From positions 10,579,001 through 10,643,000 of the forward strand of contig NC_092580.1 of NCBI RefSeq assembly GCF_037975245.1: DNA of 64,000 nt. Reading direction: 5' to 3'. The stretch comes from Apostichopus japonicus. Taxonomy: Eukaryota > Echinodermata > Holothuroidea > Aspidochirotida > Stichopodidae. The position numbers and the translations under genes are program-made. The notes beneath the pieces were generated by a model, which was not told the DNA's origin, made no database searches, and saw only the letters and a program-made list of their open reading frames with translations. Below, piece by piece: positions 36,001 through 46,694 of this stretch; the stretch's first letter is position 1; each line of letters starts with the position of its first letter.

Positions 36001-37724
36001 CAGTATTACTGTATTTTTGGGGGAAAACTCCCCCCCCCAATAAAAAATTGGAATATATGTCACCATTTGAAACTTGACAGGTCAATATATTCATGGGATT
36101 ATGGTTGTAAATACAAACAGCATTAATTATTATTATTATGCTTTATATACTCCTGGTTATGAATATTTTTGACATATAAACAGTGTTGTATAATTCATGA
36201 TGAGGAATGAAACCAAAAATCCAGTATATGAGTCACATTGCTTTAGCAGAGTAATCTGTGGTCAGGATATGGTGGTCAGATTGACCAATCCATTTGTTGC
36301 TGGTAACATGTAGAGAGAGGAAGGAAAAGATCATTTGAGTAAACGGTCATCAACAGGTTATGTACACATACCTAAATTAGGACCTACTTCAACATGAATT
36401 TGTATACAAAACAGAGTAAAGAAAGACTAAGAAAATCCCAGTAGATGTTTAGCGAGCAAAAGTAAGCAGGATTTCGTAAGTGTTGAGATACGAAATTCAG
36501 GATTTGCAATTTTATTCTCTTCCTTGGTGAAAGTTGGTTTGAGTTTTGAAAGTTGTTGCGTTGTTGGAAAGAGAGAATGACTTTAAAGGAGACACAAACT
36601 GAACCATCATTATTGGTATAAGTGATAGAGATATATGTGGTTAATAACTTCCCACCATCCCCTCCCCTCTGCCTCCCCCCGCCTGTACACCCTTCTATGC
36701 CCCTCACTTTACCCTTCCCAGTCAGGATACACAAAACCCAACCATCATTGGTCTACGTGATAGAGATAACCTGTGGTGGATAACTCCCCACTCTGCCTCC
36801 TCTCCATATACTGAGGTACTTAGCATCAGCTCTCCCTGGTGTAGCAATACATAGATATGATCAAATTGCTTTGCAAATTTGCATATAAGAATTGGGGCTG
36901 AAGTCATTCTTGTCAGTAACTGTTGGAACTATAGCAACTTTGTCCCTATCAGAAGAACAATAAAGATATTGCCCAGATCCCTTGAGATAATCTGCTGAAA
37001 ATTGAAATATGGAAAATAAATGAAAGGGAACCAGTGAATTGGATTTCCTAGATATCACCATCAAAGCTCATCTTGCTTCATCAGAGTCATATTAAATCTC
37101 TGTACCTTGGCATCTCCTCTATGGCAGGGCTGCAGATGGAGGGGGGGATATGTCCTGCTCCCCCACCCCACCCCAACATTGTTCTTACTTTCTTCCAAAT
37201 GTCTTTCGCTATAAGACACACATGTACGCAATATCTTACACACTGACAACATTGAAACTGAAATGTATGACACAAATGTACTAGTTGAAATGATGGGAAA
37301 CGATAGTAACATTTTGCATCTAGTCGTCCCCCTCTACCCAAACCAAAATTCCTCTCTTTCTCCCCTCTGCTAAGACTCTACCCTCTGCTAAGACTCTCCC
37401 CATAGATAGACATAAGCTAACATTTGTAGCGTACCCCAGCCTTCCCCCTCCCTCCCCTCCGAAATCAAAATAAATAAAATATACAACTCTGGCTACGGGC
37501 TTGCTGTAGAGGATAACTTCTCTCCATCTTTGCAGGAGATTCCACTCGCCATGAGAAATCCTCTGGGGTTGGCCAAGATCTGGCAACAAAGTCTGGTACC
37601 GCTTCACTTGCACTGGTATCACACCAGCATACCTGGTGTCGGTCAGACCACCTGTCCTCTCCTACCATACTTCAGATGGACAATCAAGCAGTTGGGGTTA
37701 GAACTGAGTGAAGACATCACCTGA
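19489..37724 (+). CDS. RPUSD3: RPUSD3-like mitochondrial pseudouridine synthase family protein (8 coding exons, 343 aa)
   Basis: Joining 19489-19723, 21497-21638, 23588-23695, 24610-24644, 26045-26094, 32221-32353, 34339-34478 and 37536-37724 gives 1,032 nt. That is 343 codons plus a TGA stop, with GT/AG borders and matching phases at all seven junctions. The N-terminus is Arg-rich and nearly acid-free, as in a mitochondrial presequence. The order of motifs follows RluA/RPUSD proteins: GLLVIAKPPGVSV (about 80-92), the active-site loop KAPEKESSG (122-130), QLQVHL (239-244), ILGDHLYS (251-258) and LVPLHLH (301-307). In active enzymes the loop reads HRLDxxTSG; here Glu125 replaces the catalytic Asp. 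My recollection is that vertebrate RPUSD3 is also degenerate there. RPUSD3 is known as a factor of mitochondrial RNA modification and ribosome assembly in mammals. The length is close to that of the vertebrate protein (about 350). Identity is strong; activity is doubtful. Confidence 0.9.
21497..21638 (+). CDS. RPUSD3: RPUSD3-like exon 2 (start of synthase domain)
   Basis: The acceptor is CTGCAG and the donor is GTTAGT, from phase 1 to phase 2. It encodes the conserved beta-strand GLLVIAKPPGV and most of the active-site loop up to KAPE. Confidence 0.9.
21940..22797. mobile_element. TTAA-flanked (Kolobok-like) transposon remnant, 858 bp, in RPUSD3 intron 2
   Basis: The ends AGGAGATGTTAACCCT and complement of AGGAGAAATATACCCT (12 of 16 matching) are flanked by TTAA at 21936-21939 and 22798-22801. 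Inside, the plus strand at 22162-22362 encodes a peptide resembling the start of a THAP zinc finger. Kolobok transposases are known to combine a THAP domain with TTAA target sites, which fits. The coding part is a remnant. Confidence 0.7.
22162..22362 (+). pseudogene. THAP-finger-like transposase fragment (66 aa)
   Basis: The frame contains CQAYRCVNKRG, then a basic stretch and YYGIPD, like the first part (C-x4-C-x-N, then F/YxxFP) of a THAP domain. The following Cys-x2-His pair and DNA-binding loop are missing, and a stop follows at 22360. It is probably a relic of a Kolobok transposase. Confidence 0.45.
23588..23695 (+). CDS. RPUSD3: RPUSD3-like exon 3
   Basis: The acceptor is CTCCACAG and the donor is GTAAGT, phase 2 to 2. 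It encodes the continuation KESSGSLLMAT and a helix ending in RRKF, equivalent to the KETTGVxxLA...KKYW segment of the family. Confidence 0.9.
24610..24644 (+). CDS. RPUSD3: RPUSD3-like exon 4 (35-nt micro-exon)
   Basis: The acceptor is CTACCTTAG and the donor is GTAGGA. It completes a Leu codon and encodes AVTIGIPEPEA, matching the AxTxGxP strand of the family. Its phases (2 to 1) fit the neighbouring exons exactly, which supports this very short exon. Confidence 0.82.
24748..24808. repeat. Short inverted repeat (hairpin) in RPUSD3 intron 4
   Basis: ATTGTTTGGGTCGAGATGAAA is followed 19 bp later by a near-perfect inverted copy (24788-24808). It may be a small foldback insertion. Confidence 0.6.
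25775..25884. repeat. Foldback formed by two inverted copies of a transposon terminus
   Basis: GTTGGCCTGA...GATCCTAGCAGGATC...GAGGCTGAATG is followed by an inverted copy, giving arms of about 49 bp. The left arm and its flank (from about 25722) match 38528-38625, so this is a recurring element end. Confidence 0.75.
26045..26094 (+). CDS. RPUSD3: RPUSD3-like exon 5 (50 nt)
   Basis: Lies between ATTAAG and GTAAGT. It encodes GTICQALKYVSIGDHLL, which parallels the IxxALKLxxxDGVNL segment of vertebrate RPUSD3. Phase 1 to 0. Confidence 0.82.
26991..27046. repeat. (TA)n microsatellite
   Basis: About 28 uninterrupted TA repeats within the nested transposon. Confidence 0.95.
27261..27459. repeat. 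ACTCC-rich foldback repeat
   Basis: Alternating CACTCC and GGAGTG motifs occur every 20-30 bp. The outermost GTGAATTTCACTCCA and its approximate complement GGAATGAAATCCAC bracket the stretch. It could be a degraded foldback MITE. Confidence 0.55.
29679..31830. mobile_element. hAT-like element, 2,152 bp, in RPUSD3 intron 5
   Basis: It starts CAAGGGCGGCTGAACC and ends GCTTCTGCTGCCCTTT. The flanks GATGTCAT (29671-29678) and GGTGTCAT (31831-31838) match at 7 of 8. Both ends align with the shorter element at 46070-46694, which lacks about 1.5 kb of the interior. The module lies at 29796-29896. No transposase is recognised in the interior. Confidence 0.8.
32221..32353 (+). CDS. RPUSD3: RPUSD3-like exon 6
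   Basis: The acceptor is CGGACAG; the donor chosen is GTAAGT after 32353. An upstream GTAGAT (after 32343) is rejected because only the later donor gives the phase needed by exon 7. It encodes TVPVRNVSLKSI and a strand CALLEIQ. Confidence 0.88.
32411..33607. mobile_element. hAT-like MITE with CAGGCCTCGACAAAT termini, 1,197 bp, in RPUSD3 intron 6
   Basis: Perfect 15-bp inverted termini CAGGCCTCGACAAAT. Just inside both ends lie CTCGCCAA and TGGCGAGTAGAATTTT repeats. The flanking octamers GTATACAT and ATATATAT agree at 6 of 8. It begins 58 bp after the exon 6 donor. Confidence 0.85.
34071..34106. repeat. (CACC)n microsatellite
   Basis: Nine CACC/CCCA units in intron 6 of the RPUSD3-like gene. 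Confidence 0.9.
34339..34478 (+). CDS. RPUSD3: RPUSD3-like exon 7
   Basis: The acceptor is GTACTCAG and the donor is GTAGGA, phase 1 to 0. It encodes HHQLQVHL and the well-conserved ILGDHLYSSRV motif that marks the end of the RluA-type fold. Confidence 0.92.
36575..36830. repeat. Two diverged direct copies of a ~65-bp segment in RPUSD3 intron 7
   Basis: Both copies contain ACCATCAT...GTGATAGAGATA...TGTGGT...ATAACT(T)CCCCAC, about 130 bp apart. Confidence 0.55.
37536..37724 (+). CDS. RPUSD3: RPUSD3-like exon 8 (terminal)
   Basis: The acceptor is CTTTGCAG and translation ends at TGA 37722-37724. It encodes LVPLHLH and a C-terminal CPLLPYF...LGLEL segment that parallels the PLPPYFxxxLxxLxL ending of vertebrate RPUSD3. 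AATAAA-like signals lie near 38505, but these fall at the edge of a repeat. Confidence 0.92.
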   Translation, partial: EIPLAMRNPLGLAKIWQQSLVPLHLHWYHTSIPGVGQTTCPLLPYFRWTIKQLGLELSEDIT

Positions 37725-38527
37725 GAGTTTGTTCATCTGTTGCTTACTTAGCATGGCAATGGAACGAAGACTGTTAGGATGGTGTTTCGACCCTGTGTGT
37801 GGGAGGATCGTGGACTGAATAACAGATTCGTTGTGATCAAAGACGGGTGTGAAGGGAGATGAGAATTCTCCTACTTCTTTTTTAAGTTTATCTCAGACAG
37901 GGAGAGAGAAAGAGAGAGAGAAAAAAAACCTTTTAACAAACTGATTTATATCTCAACTGTACTGCGAGAAAAAAATTTGTGTTCTTTTAATAGAGGGAAA
38001 ATGTTTGTGTTCGAATATTGTACAGTAGTTTTGAGGGACCTTCTGACCTTTGACCCTTGTAATATACTATGGTTCCTGTGTACAAAACCCTGCTGGATGC
38101 ATCTTTGCACTTGTATAGCAATATAATCATTTTGTGTAGCATCTCGCAATGCTTTACTGGATAAATTATTCCCAGGGTGTGTGTGCCGTCTCAATCCAAG
38201 CAGGATCTTCTGTGCGAAAGAGGTGCATGTAGTAGCCTGCGCCTAAAGACCGTCTTCAGATATTTAGCAGATTGAGAGACTTCAGAATATGCTGTCTCAC
38301 ATGTAATCTGTTTGAATACTGTATACAGTAAAAACGCAACCTCAGAACCAACATAATTAGTTACGATCAATTTTCTCACAAATTGGCAACGTTTTTCCGT
38401 GGCTTCGTTTGACAAGATTTTGTGACTTTTAATATCAAGTCGTCTTGTTCAAGATAAAAAGAAGGAAAAAATCCAATATTGTGTGATTGAAATATGTTCT
38501 CAAAATAAAATAAAAAATAAAATAAAA

Positions 38528-38640
38528 ACTGTTAGCAAACTGCTTATCCACTAGAGAGCCTGTGTAGGAGAATGTGTAAAAGTAAGTTGGCCTGACGTTT
38601 CGATCCTAGCAGGATCTTCTTCAAAGGCTAAATGACAAGT
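38528..38640. mobile_element. Transposon terminal fragment (GATCCTAGCAGGATC family)
   Basis: CTGTTAGCAAACTGCTTATCC...GGCCTGACGTTTCGATCCTAGCAGGATCTTCTTC matches 25722-25815. The minus strand reads EEDPARIETSGQLT, a peptide I associate with widespread metazoan retroelement proteins; that link is from memory. The adjoining minus-strand open frames (38621-39309) show no recognisable domain. Confidence 0.6.
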
Positions 38641-41227
38641 AACAGTAACAGAAGGGACAAAAACACACACAGAATACAGACAGGTTAATGAGCATGCTGA
38701 ACACAATGAGATAGATGTATATATGTTCTGACAAGATTTGTATTGAAACACTCTTGGATTTCAAACAATAACCATGATCGATCGTTGACCATGCATCCTC
38801 CATGCATGAATTACAAACTTGTTCATTAATCATCGTCAAGGGTATGTTTATTACCGACAAGTTTCCATGACAACAGGTCGGCATTGCTCCTTGCAGTATT
38901 CTATTGTTTGTTTTCATATCAAACCTCAAACTGCTCCGAGTTCTTTACAGCCTAGAGAGCTACCATAGATGAGAGTCTGGATACATGGACTATTTGAGCT
39001 CACATTTAATACTGCAGCTTCCATCTTCCTGGCTATGGATTCTCCAGGCACAGTACTTGTTATGTGTATGGAACTGTAGTCCCTGTACTGACCATTGCAT
39101 GAAAATGTGGTGCTATGTTTTGGATTGGTCAACGTGAAAGCCTTATTGACTGCCTCTGCTTTTTGAGTGGAAGTCTCAAAACGAATTGACCTAATGTTTG
39201 CTGCAGGTGCGTGTCTCAAGTATTTTATGGTGTTGATGGGCAGGAATGGGAGTACTTGGTCCTTGCTTCTCCCTGCAGCTTCAAGAGTTGGTTGTCTCAG
39301 TTTTGTCAACCTACAATTTTATCAATCGGTGTGTGTGTGTCTGTCTGGGTAGCAAACAATGGTCATTACAAAGGGAATTATTTGCTTTCTAATAAAGTTA
39401 ATGTGATGACACTAACATCATGAAAGGAAAGCTGGGATGCTCCTGAGGGTCTTTGTAAGTTTGCTTGAGCTCAGCTTGCGCCCGCAGGCGTCCACAAGAT
39501 TCTGTATAAAATCGCTTGGAGAAGACGTCTAAACATCCGATTTCCCTGATAGCGTTACAATGCTTCTATTGTACCACATACATATTGTACATAATGCATA
39601 TGTCTATTTGCTATCATGGTGCCTTGCAGAATCCAGGCATCAGTTATATCCACCAGAGAAGTTGACATCTGTTTTGTCCCTTAAAGAGCAAATTATTAAA
39701 TAGCTCAGTTTGGTCCAGTTTTGTTGACAGACAAATATTTTTTTGGATAGGAACAAATGAAGTATTATTGCCCAGACAGACAGTTATTTTACTTTGCATA
39801 TAGCAGAAGGGACAGAGGTGATCAGGCTAATTAGCAATGTGAAGTTGCACCTCTTTGGGCATTGGTTGGAGGGGGAGAAATACACCAAGGGTTTCGTACG
39901 GAAATATTGCATAATATTGGATTCACCTGGTGGTAATTAGAATTGAATATAAAGTGTAGTAGGTTAAATGTTACTTCACAAAATTGATTGATCTTTTAGC
40001 TTTCAATTCAGTCTTCGTCTCTGAAATGCTCTCTCAAACGATTCACCATTCAGTGATAAAACGACATCTGGAGACTACTTTAAATCTCGGCTTGTTTGTT
40101 TGTTTCTGTCCTCTCTAAATACGAAAGTCTCAATGTCTGCCCCATACATCCATGTTTTGCCAAGCCAAGCATCAAATATTTACAGGCTAATTCCACCCAT
40201 TCAACGGCGCTGAAGTAAAATTCATCAAAGTGTTTTTAGGGAACTATCCAGTAGCTACTTGACCAGATACAGGTTATTTAAACAAGTAGTGAATTGCTAC
40301 TGGCCACTGTACTGATTGCAGGTTTGACTGCCAGTAGTCAATGTGGTTTGAATACCCTCAACAAACTCTCTATTCCTTGGCTTTTATGCTCTCTGTTTTT
40401 GTCCTATGAAAAAATGTATACCAAAGCTGAAGGACCATAACACATCCCATGTGCTGTAAAATGCTTTTCCTTTACACGCTAACAGCAAAACAATGCTTAA
40501 CAATGCTAGTGTGGTGCTCAGATGTTCAAACCTGTGATCAGACAATTTTAAATGCAGGATAATTTCTTTTTTAAGTCTTCAATATTTATAGAAAAACATT
40601 ACCCAATCAGTTTTCAACAAAATTTTGAAAAGCAAAACAGACAAATAAAATGTTAAACTACATCAAGAAATTTCAACTGCATCAAGATTGATGTCAAATA
40701 AATGAAATTAAAACCAAAGAAAAAGAACAAGGGTATGCTGATCATTTTGAAGGGAAAATTGAATGGGAAAAAGGCTATCATTTTCCAATAAAGTTGCTTC
40801 TGATCTGAACATTGAAAAACTGGATGTACTCAGGGACGTAGCTAAGGCCTGATGATTGGGGGGGGGGGGGGGTATAGTGGCTGAAATTCCAACTGGATGG
40901 GTTTTGGAGCCAGAAAATTCCAACTGCTGCCTTCACCCCCCTCCCCAAACCCTCCCAGCACTACTCGTCTTTCGCAACTGCACTTTTGTTCTGAACTTTT
41001 TTCGATACATTTGTACCACTGGCCCCCACTTCAGTAGACTACTGACTACAAAAGCTATGTTAATGAAACAAAGGGGAAAACTTTAACTGAAAAATGTGAT
41101 GAATGGTTTCATCCTCTGCTGATTCTTGTCTTGGTCAAAAGAGGGACGAGAGAAACACAACAGAGCTGTTTTTATAAATATGAATTAACAGCTCACACCT
41201 CGTCTTCCTTGATTTTGCCCTCCTCAG

Positions 41228-41396
41228 CCAATCGACCTGAACGCTCAAGTCTACGCCAAGTCTTAAGGAATTATCCAGAGGGAGTACCAAGACGAGGCTG
41301 TACTGTACACGACCTACGCTCCCAATCCATTCACGTCGATGTCAGAGAGAGAAATCCTTGATTACAAGAAAGAAATTGCGGACAAAACTGGTCAAG
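41228..41396 (+). pseudogene. Adducin-like tail, exon A (in-frame TAA if full length)
   Basis: After a strong acceptor (TTTTGCCCTCCTCAG) the frame reads PIDLNAQVYAKS, then TAA (41264-41266), then GIIQREYQDEAVLYTTYAPNPF...EREILDYKKEI, ending CAAG before GTTTGT (phase 1). The NPF...E.E..DY.K segment matches the NPFxxLTDxELEEYK block of adducins, which precedes the C-terminal tail. If splicing instead uses the weaker AG at 41278, the stop is skipped. Either the copy is broken or the exon is shorter than the splice signal suggests. Confidence 0.65.
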
Positions 41397-41964
41397 GTTT
41401 GTTCATCTTATTTTACAAGTCCTGTAGATAACAAAAAAAAGTATGTAGGTTTTTTTTTTTGGTAGTTAGGGTGGGGGGATCCAGGGGGTAGGCACATTGG
41501 TCTGATATGAGGGCTCACTGACCACGGCTTGGGTCTATGACCTATCAGCCCTTGTCCCCCCTTCCCTTCCCCTACCCCTTCCAAGGAAAGGGAATTGCCA
41601 TGAAAGACAGATTACACCCTACTTTAGATGTTATCAGTATAAGTCTGTCTGTTTCACTCTTCAAGGGGAGTGAGAAAACCCATCTGGAATGTTTCCTCCT
41701 CCGCAACACAGATTTGAATCTCTCCTCAGCAGTTCCATTTCTGGCTTAAATCATGCTACCCCCTCCCCATCCCACCACATTAAAATCCTGCCCCTACCCT
41801 CCCACTCCAATTCTGTTAAACTCTGCTATCATCCCAACCCCCCCTCCCCCACCACCACCACTGTTACCTTATTACACCATCACCCTGCTCGTAGGTTGAA
41901 ATTGAATGGTCTGTCGTCACACCTCTGGAAGGGTGGTGTTGACCCACTCTCAGATGATGGATTA

Positions 41965-42073
<109 letters not shown>

Positions 42074-42116
42074 TCTCACTCATAGATCTACTTTTCTCTC
42101 CTCTTCCTCACTACAG

Positions 42117-42245
42117 ATGTGAAGGAGATTGAGCTGATCGTGCAAGCCGAGGAGACTGAAATTAAAGAAACCAAGGAGGAGAGTGAGGATGGAGAGAAGA
42201 TCAGATCACAGAAAATTACAACCAAGACTGTGACCATTCACAGAG
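42117..42245 (+). pseudogene. Adducin-like tail, exon B
   Basis: The acceptor is CACTACAG and the donor is GTAATA; phases are 1 to 1. The frame is open: VKEIELIVQAEET, then Glu/Lys-rich sequence, then TTKTVTIHR. It is the acidic variable tail of adducin. Exon A joins it in frame. Confidence 0.7.
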
Positions 42246-42666
42246 GTAATAGTCTGCCAGAGCTTACCACTTACTGCTGGTGGAGAGAGAGAGAGAGAGA
42301 TGGAAGGTCGTTGTCATTCCTCCTGTTCAAGACACGGCTACATAACCTAGCCGTGGATTGTGATCTTACAATTCATTTTAGTCCTCTATTCTCCAGCTTC
42401 TTCTCTCTCCTAACCCAGCACAACCCTCTTAAAACTTAAAATAAGTTGGCTATAGTATTTATGTGTGTATATGTATGTATGTATGTAAGTTCTAAAGCCA
42501 TGAGAGACCATACTATGGCCCACTCAATAAATCACATGCATAAATAGGTGCGTTTCTGTTGGGTTTGATACAGTCATGGTAGAATTTAATTATGATCTCG
42601 TCAATGCCTCTCTCTTGTACGATCGCAGTTTTCCATCCTCTCTCTCTCTCTTCACAACTCTTTCAG

Positions 42667-42874
42667 ATCAACCGGGGGGATGGTAGAAACGACCACAGTC
42701 AGTATCGACACCCCCCAGGGCAGTCAGAGCGTGGAAGGTTCCCCCTTGAAGGACTCGTCTGTCTCGCCGACCAAGAAGAAGAAGTTTTGAACACCATCAT
42801 TCTTGTCAAAGAAGGCGGAGAGCTGGAGGAAGAATCGCTACTTTTTAAATGACGAGTCATATTTCTTTTCATAA
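42667..42874 (+). pseudogene. Adducin-like tail, last exon with frame break and TGA before the MARCKS-related segment
   Basis: The acceptor is CTTTCAG. Read in phase with exon B the frame hits TAG after the run of six Gs at 42674-42679. One more G would give the open frame MVETTTVSIDTPQGSQ...GSPLKDSSVSPTKKKKF. That frame meets TGA at 42788-42790, where adducins have Arg (CGA), and continues in frame as TPSFLSKK to TAA at 42872-42874. Adducins end with KKKKKFRTPSFLKK, the calmodulin/PKC-regulated MARCKS-related domain. The identity as adducin is strong; whether the lesions are biological or assembly errors is open. Confidence 0.72.
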
Positions 42875-45800
42875 GTTTCTTTGTGTGGAAAGTTGGTTGT
42901 CAACGTTAGTAAGCAGTACTGTTAAGAGTTCAACTGTCCAACGCTGTGAGAAGGAGAGGCGGCCAGCATATCTCCCAAGTACTGATCACAATAATCCTCC
43001 CTCCCCTCTACTTATTACGATTTTTTTATGTTTTTTCTCTCTGTGTAAGTACTATGTTTGTAGACGCATTGTAACAGCTACATGTAAGTCAAGTATATGC
43101 CTACTCCGTGATGCGAGAAGCTTCTCTCGAGTATCCACGGCAACGTGAAGTAGTCAGGGCAGAGGTCAACAGTATAAAAATGTCCAAATTTTTTTGTCCA
43201 GATTTTGTTTTGTTTTTTGGGAGGGGGCTTCCATGATATAAGTTTATGGGTTGTTGTTAAATAGTGAAATTAACTCTAGACTAGATCAACATTATGTTCC
43301 AGTCGGATAATGTAACTTTTTTGTATAGTACATAATATCATGTATTTGTCAGAACAGATTTTAAGCATTGGAGTCGTATCACTTTCCTCGGTTAGTATTT
43401 TGTGTAGATATGTATGAGAATGGCGCACATAAAGGCTCCTTCCTTCTTGCATGCCCAGGTTGCTGTAACCGGACCACGTGTCGGTTCGGTTTGTGTATTT
43501 CCCTGAAATGTTATTCTCATTTGTATTTTTTTTTTTTAACCTATCTGAATGTTTGCATTGTTAATATCATGCATGTTGTGAAGAGAAAGTTTGTCTTTTG
43601 TTTCTGTTAGGAGGCCAGGTCACAGTGATAGAAATCATGATAACTACAGGTCTTTGACATATACAAACTGCCTTCACAATCGAGAGAAAGCCACTCATTC
43701 GTAATCTTATTTCATTGGAGCACAAATGTCACTTTTTATACATACTTTTTTTTATTTTAGTTCTTGAACTTCAAAATCCAGCCATGATTTTTAAGCCACA
43801 TTAGAACTGCTGTTGTGAAAGTAAACTTTGAAAATTGCATTGCTGAAATATTTCTGTATATTCTTGTGGATCAGGACTATCAGACTAGTGTTATGTTGTA
43901 ACAAAACTCTCTTCACAGGACGAGAGAGGCATGTTTAGAATTAATTCTCGACATTCCGCAGTGCAAAGTTCCAGTAACCAATGAAGCTAATATTTACTTG
44001 CGCGGCTCTGTTTATGTGCGGTTATCAGGAGCATCACACAGAAATAAGAATAGAAACAATCCCCTAGCTAATTAATCATTTGTAATTATTTGTTTGGCTA
44101 ATTCTCTAAAATCACTAAAAAAAAAATGTACAAGCATTTTTGGCCAGGAGTCTTAGCCATATCCAATATCTAGTACGCCACGTACGATCCATGGAGATAG
44201 GAAATGATCTGGAATTGCTTTAATTTGTTTTGCCAAAGATGTTAAACATAGTAAACGAGCAGACACTGCTTTTCTCTAATGTCAATATTAGAAACACTTT
44301 GAGACTGCCTGTAAGGTGTGCATTTGCTCTTATATAAAACACATCGTGTTATGTTCATTTCACAGGCATGCTTCATTTTGTTTCCATATTTGAAGGATAG
44401 CTTTTTTTTCCCCTTTTTTTTCTATTGCCTTTGGATTCAGACCTTCTACTTAAAACTTAGTTGTAGGAGTACCTTAGTAAGTGAAATTTTAATGGTATTC
44501 AAAACAAAACAAAAATACCGTAATTATCATATAGGTCTTTTTGTGATTTTCGCAGGTTAAATAAAAGAAATAAATGGGGAATATTTCAGTAACAGCATCT
44601 GGTCAACAGAGGCCGATCTGTTTGGAATGTGGTTTGTTTAGTAGTGTAGTGTAGAGTAGCATAAATAAAATAATTAACCTTGGTGAATGGATGAAGAATG
44701 AATGGGCTTTGTGAAACCTGGTACTTTGTAATAAAAGAAAGAAGGAAACAAACATTTCAAAGGGTATTTTGTTTTTCAAATATGACTGCATGTTGAAATT
44801 TTTATTATTTTGCTTTGGATATGAGATGTAATCTTCATTTGTACAACAAAGCCAAGCTTAAAATCAATCTTTACTGTTTTTTTTTTTCTTAATTCATAAT
44901 AATGAAATGGCTAAACATGTAAAGAGTATGAATATATTCCTCATTCCTTGTGTTATTAGGTTACGTCTTGGATGCATGTATTCATGTTTAAAGTATTTCA
45001 TTACCACTTGTATTCTTACAGAGGTTGAAGGGAAATATTACAAATAGAAAGAGGCAGTATTTATAGACAAGTTTGATTCAACTGATGTTCATTACAGATG
45101 TACTGAAACTACAAGCACAATGAATATTCATGTCATATATCAAAATTAGCATAATTCCTATGCCTGATTTCCCATGTTGTCGTGTGAGCGTTCGTGTTTA
45201 AGTGGAGGGTTTTGCAGTCACCATGGGAACCAATACCCCACAGATTGCATAGTTCATGCATGTAGTTTGCTTAACTAAAATTTTTGAAAAAATAGATTCT
45301 TTGCACAGAAATATTAAAAAAAGAATGGAAACAGAATTTTTTTGTCGAGAGGTGAGGTATAACTGCAAGGCTGTTAAATTATACAAAGTTCATAAAAAGT
45401 TTAAATTGAGATAAGAAGTTGAATGTATATCCTGTATGGTATTTAATTATAGTGTTATGTAACCAAATTTGAAAATTGATATAACGAAACCTAAAAATGG
45501 TTTTCGAAGAGTGAATGATTACGGTCAGAAACGCTGTAAACAAATTGCCACGGTATTAATCGTGACGATGTATATGTACGGCTAGATCACCCAGGTTGAT
45601 ACAGTGAAGTGTTTTTCTTTCCTTTCCAGAAAAGAGGTTCTGTTTTGTGAAGTGGTTGTTTGGTTGGAAGAGTAGACTTTGGATCAACTCTTAATCCCAG
45701 GCAGGGGAGTGACAGGGTCTTCTCTTTTCCAATATTTATATTTTTCGGACAAAAGGTATTGTTACCCTAGCCTTTCTAAACTCGAAATTTTCAATCAAAA

Positions 45801-46069
45801 ATGGTAGGGGGGGGGGGGTAAAAGAATCTTGACACATTTTGTTCCAGTAGAAACCAAGCATAAAAGAATGATTATATATATACTGATTTTTTTATTTTTT
45901 GTTTAGTCATTTGCATATGTTTCCTTTTCTCTTCTGGAAATAAAGAATGAACACATGTCTTGTGTTGTTCATATTGTGGCTGGATCATTGCTTGTGGGAT
46001 TGGAATGGCTTCTTTAGGTGCTTTAGTTAATACGCATAGTCAAGTACCACAGATAACACCCACGCCATG
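42875..46069. other. Region downstream of the adducin-like exons (possible long 3' UTR)
   Basis: No coding exon recognised. AATAAA signals occur near 44561 and 45940; the latter is followed by TGTCTTGTGTTGTTC, a GT-rich context, making it a possible polyadenylation site for the adducin-like gene. Confidence 0.4.
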
Positions 46070-46694
46070 CAATGGCGGCGGAACTGGGGGGCACAGGGGG
46101 CATGTGCCGCCCCCCCCCCACTTTTCCTCAGATTAAAAATGTGCCCTTTTTCTAATAAATATTAAAAATAATATAAAAAAAAAATAATAAAAATTGAGGT
46201 GTCTCAAGTTAGCAAGAGGCCAGGGAACCAGAATGAACACTCAGGAAGGGCCGTTTCCGGCCATCTGAGGGGTTTGTAAAACCAACACTTTTCTTGCACG
46301 CTCCGCGCCAACCGATGGTGGTGCTCCGCTCAGATAGTCCTGCATACAACTTTGCAAATCCCGGCTACGCCGCTGACTTTTTAATGAATTCTAATTCGAA
46401 TTTTAATTCGGAAGATTCCAACATTAGCAACTAGCATGATTTCACCTCATTTTGTCTCACAGGAAAACTTGTTCCTTGTTTCCCAATTTGCACATTGGAT
46501 ATTGCAGTGCTAGTTTTCCTTGAGGAGGGGGTGGGGGCGTTGATGGAGTGATGTGTATACGCAAATAAGATAATACAATAAGAGTTATAAAGGGTACTAA
46601 ATATAAGGCTGCATCAGTCCAATCAAATTTCTGCAAAGTGCCCTTTGATGTCGGTGCCCCCCCCCCCCCCAGATTAAAAGTGCTTCCGCCCTTG
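46070..46694. mobile_element. hAT-like element, 625 bp, deletion derivative of the 29679-31830 family
   Basis: Begins CAATGGCGGCGGAACTGG and ends GTGCTTCCGCCCTTG. The target duplications ACGCCATG (46062-46069) and ACGCCATA (46695-46702) differ in one base. Both halves align with the ends of the 29.7-kb element. The module is at 46239-46339. Confidence 0.88.

Noticed and set aside
38621-39309. Minus-strand open frames of 102 and 127 codons
   Set aside because: No recognisable domain; they adjoin a transposon terminus. They may be transposon relics, but I could not support a protein call.
40836-41060. hAT-like element starting CAGGGACGTAGCTAAGG
   Set aside because: A left terminus is plausible, but no matching right terminus or target duplication was found.
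42788-42790. Selenocysteine codon in the adducin-like frame
   Set aside because: Adducins are not selenoproteins, the homologous residue is Arg, and other lesions are present in the same copy.
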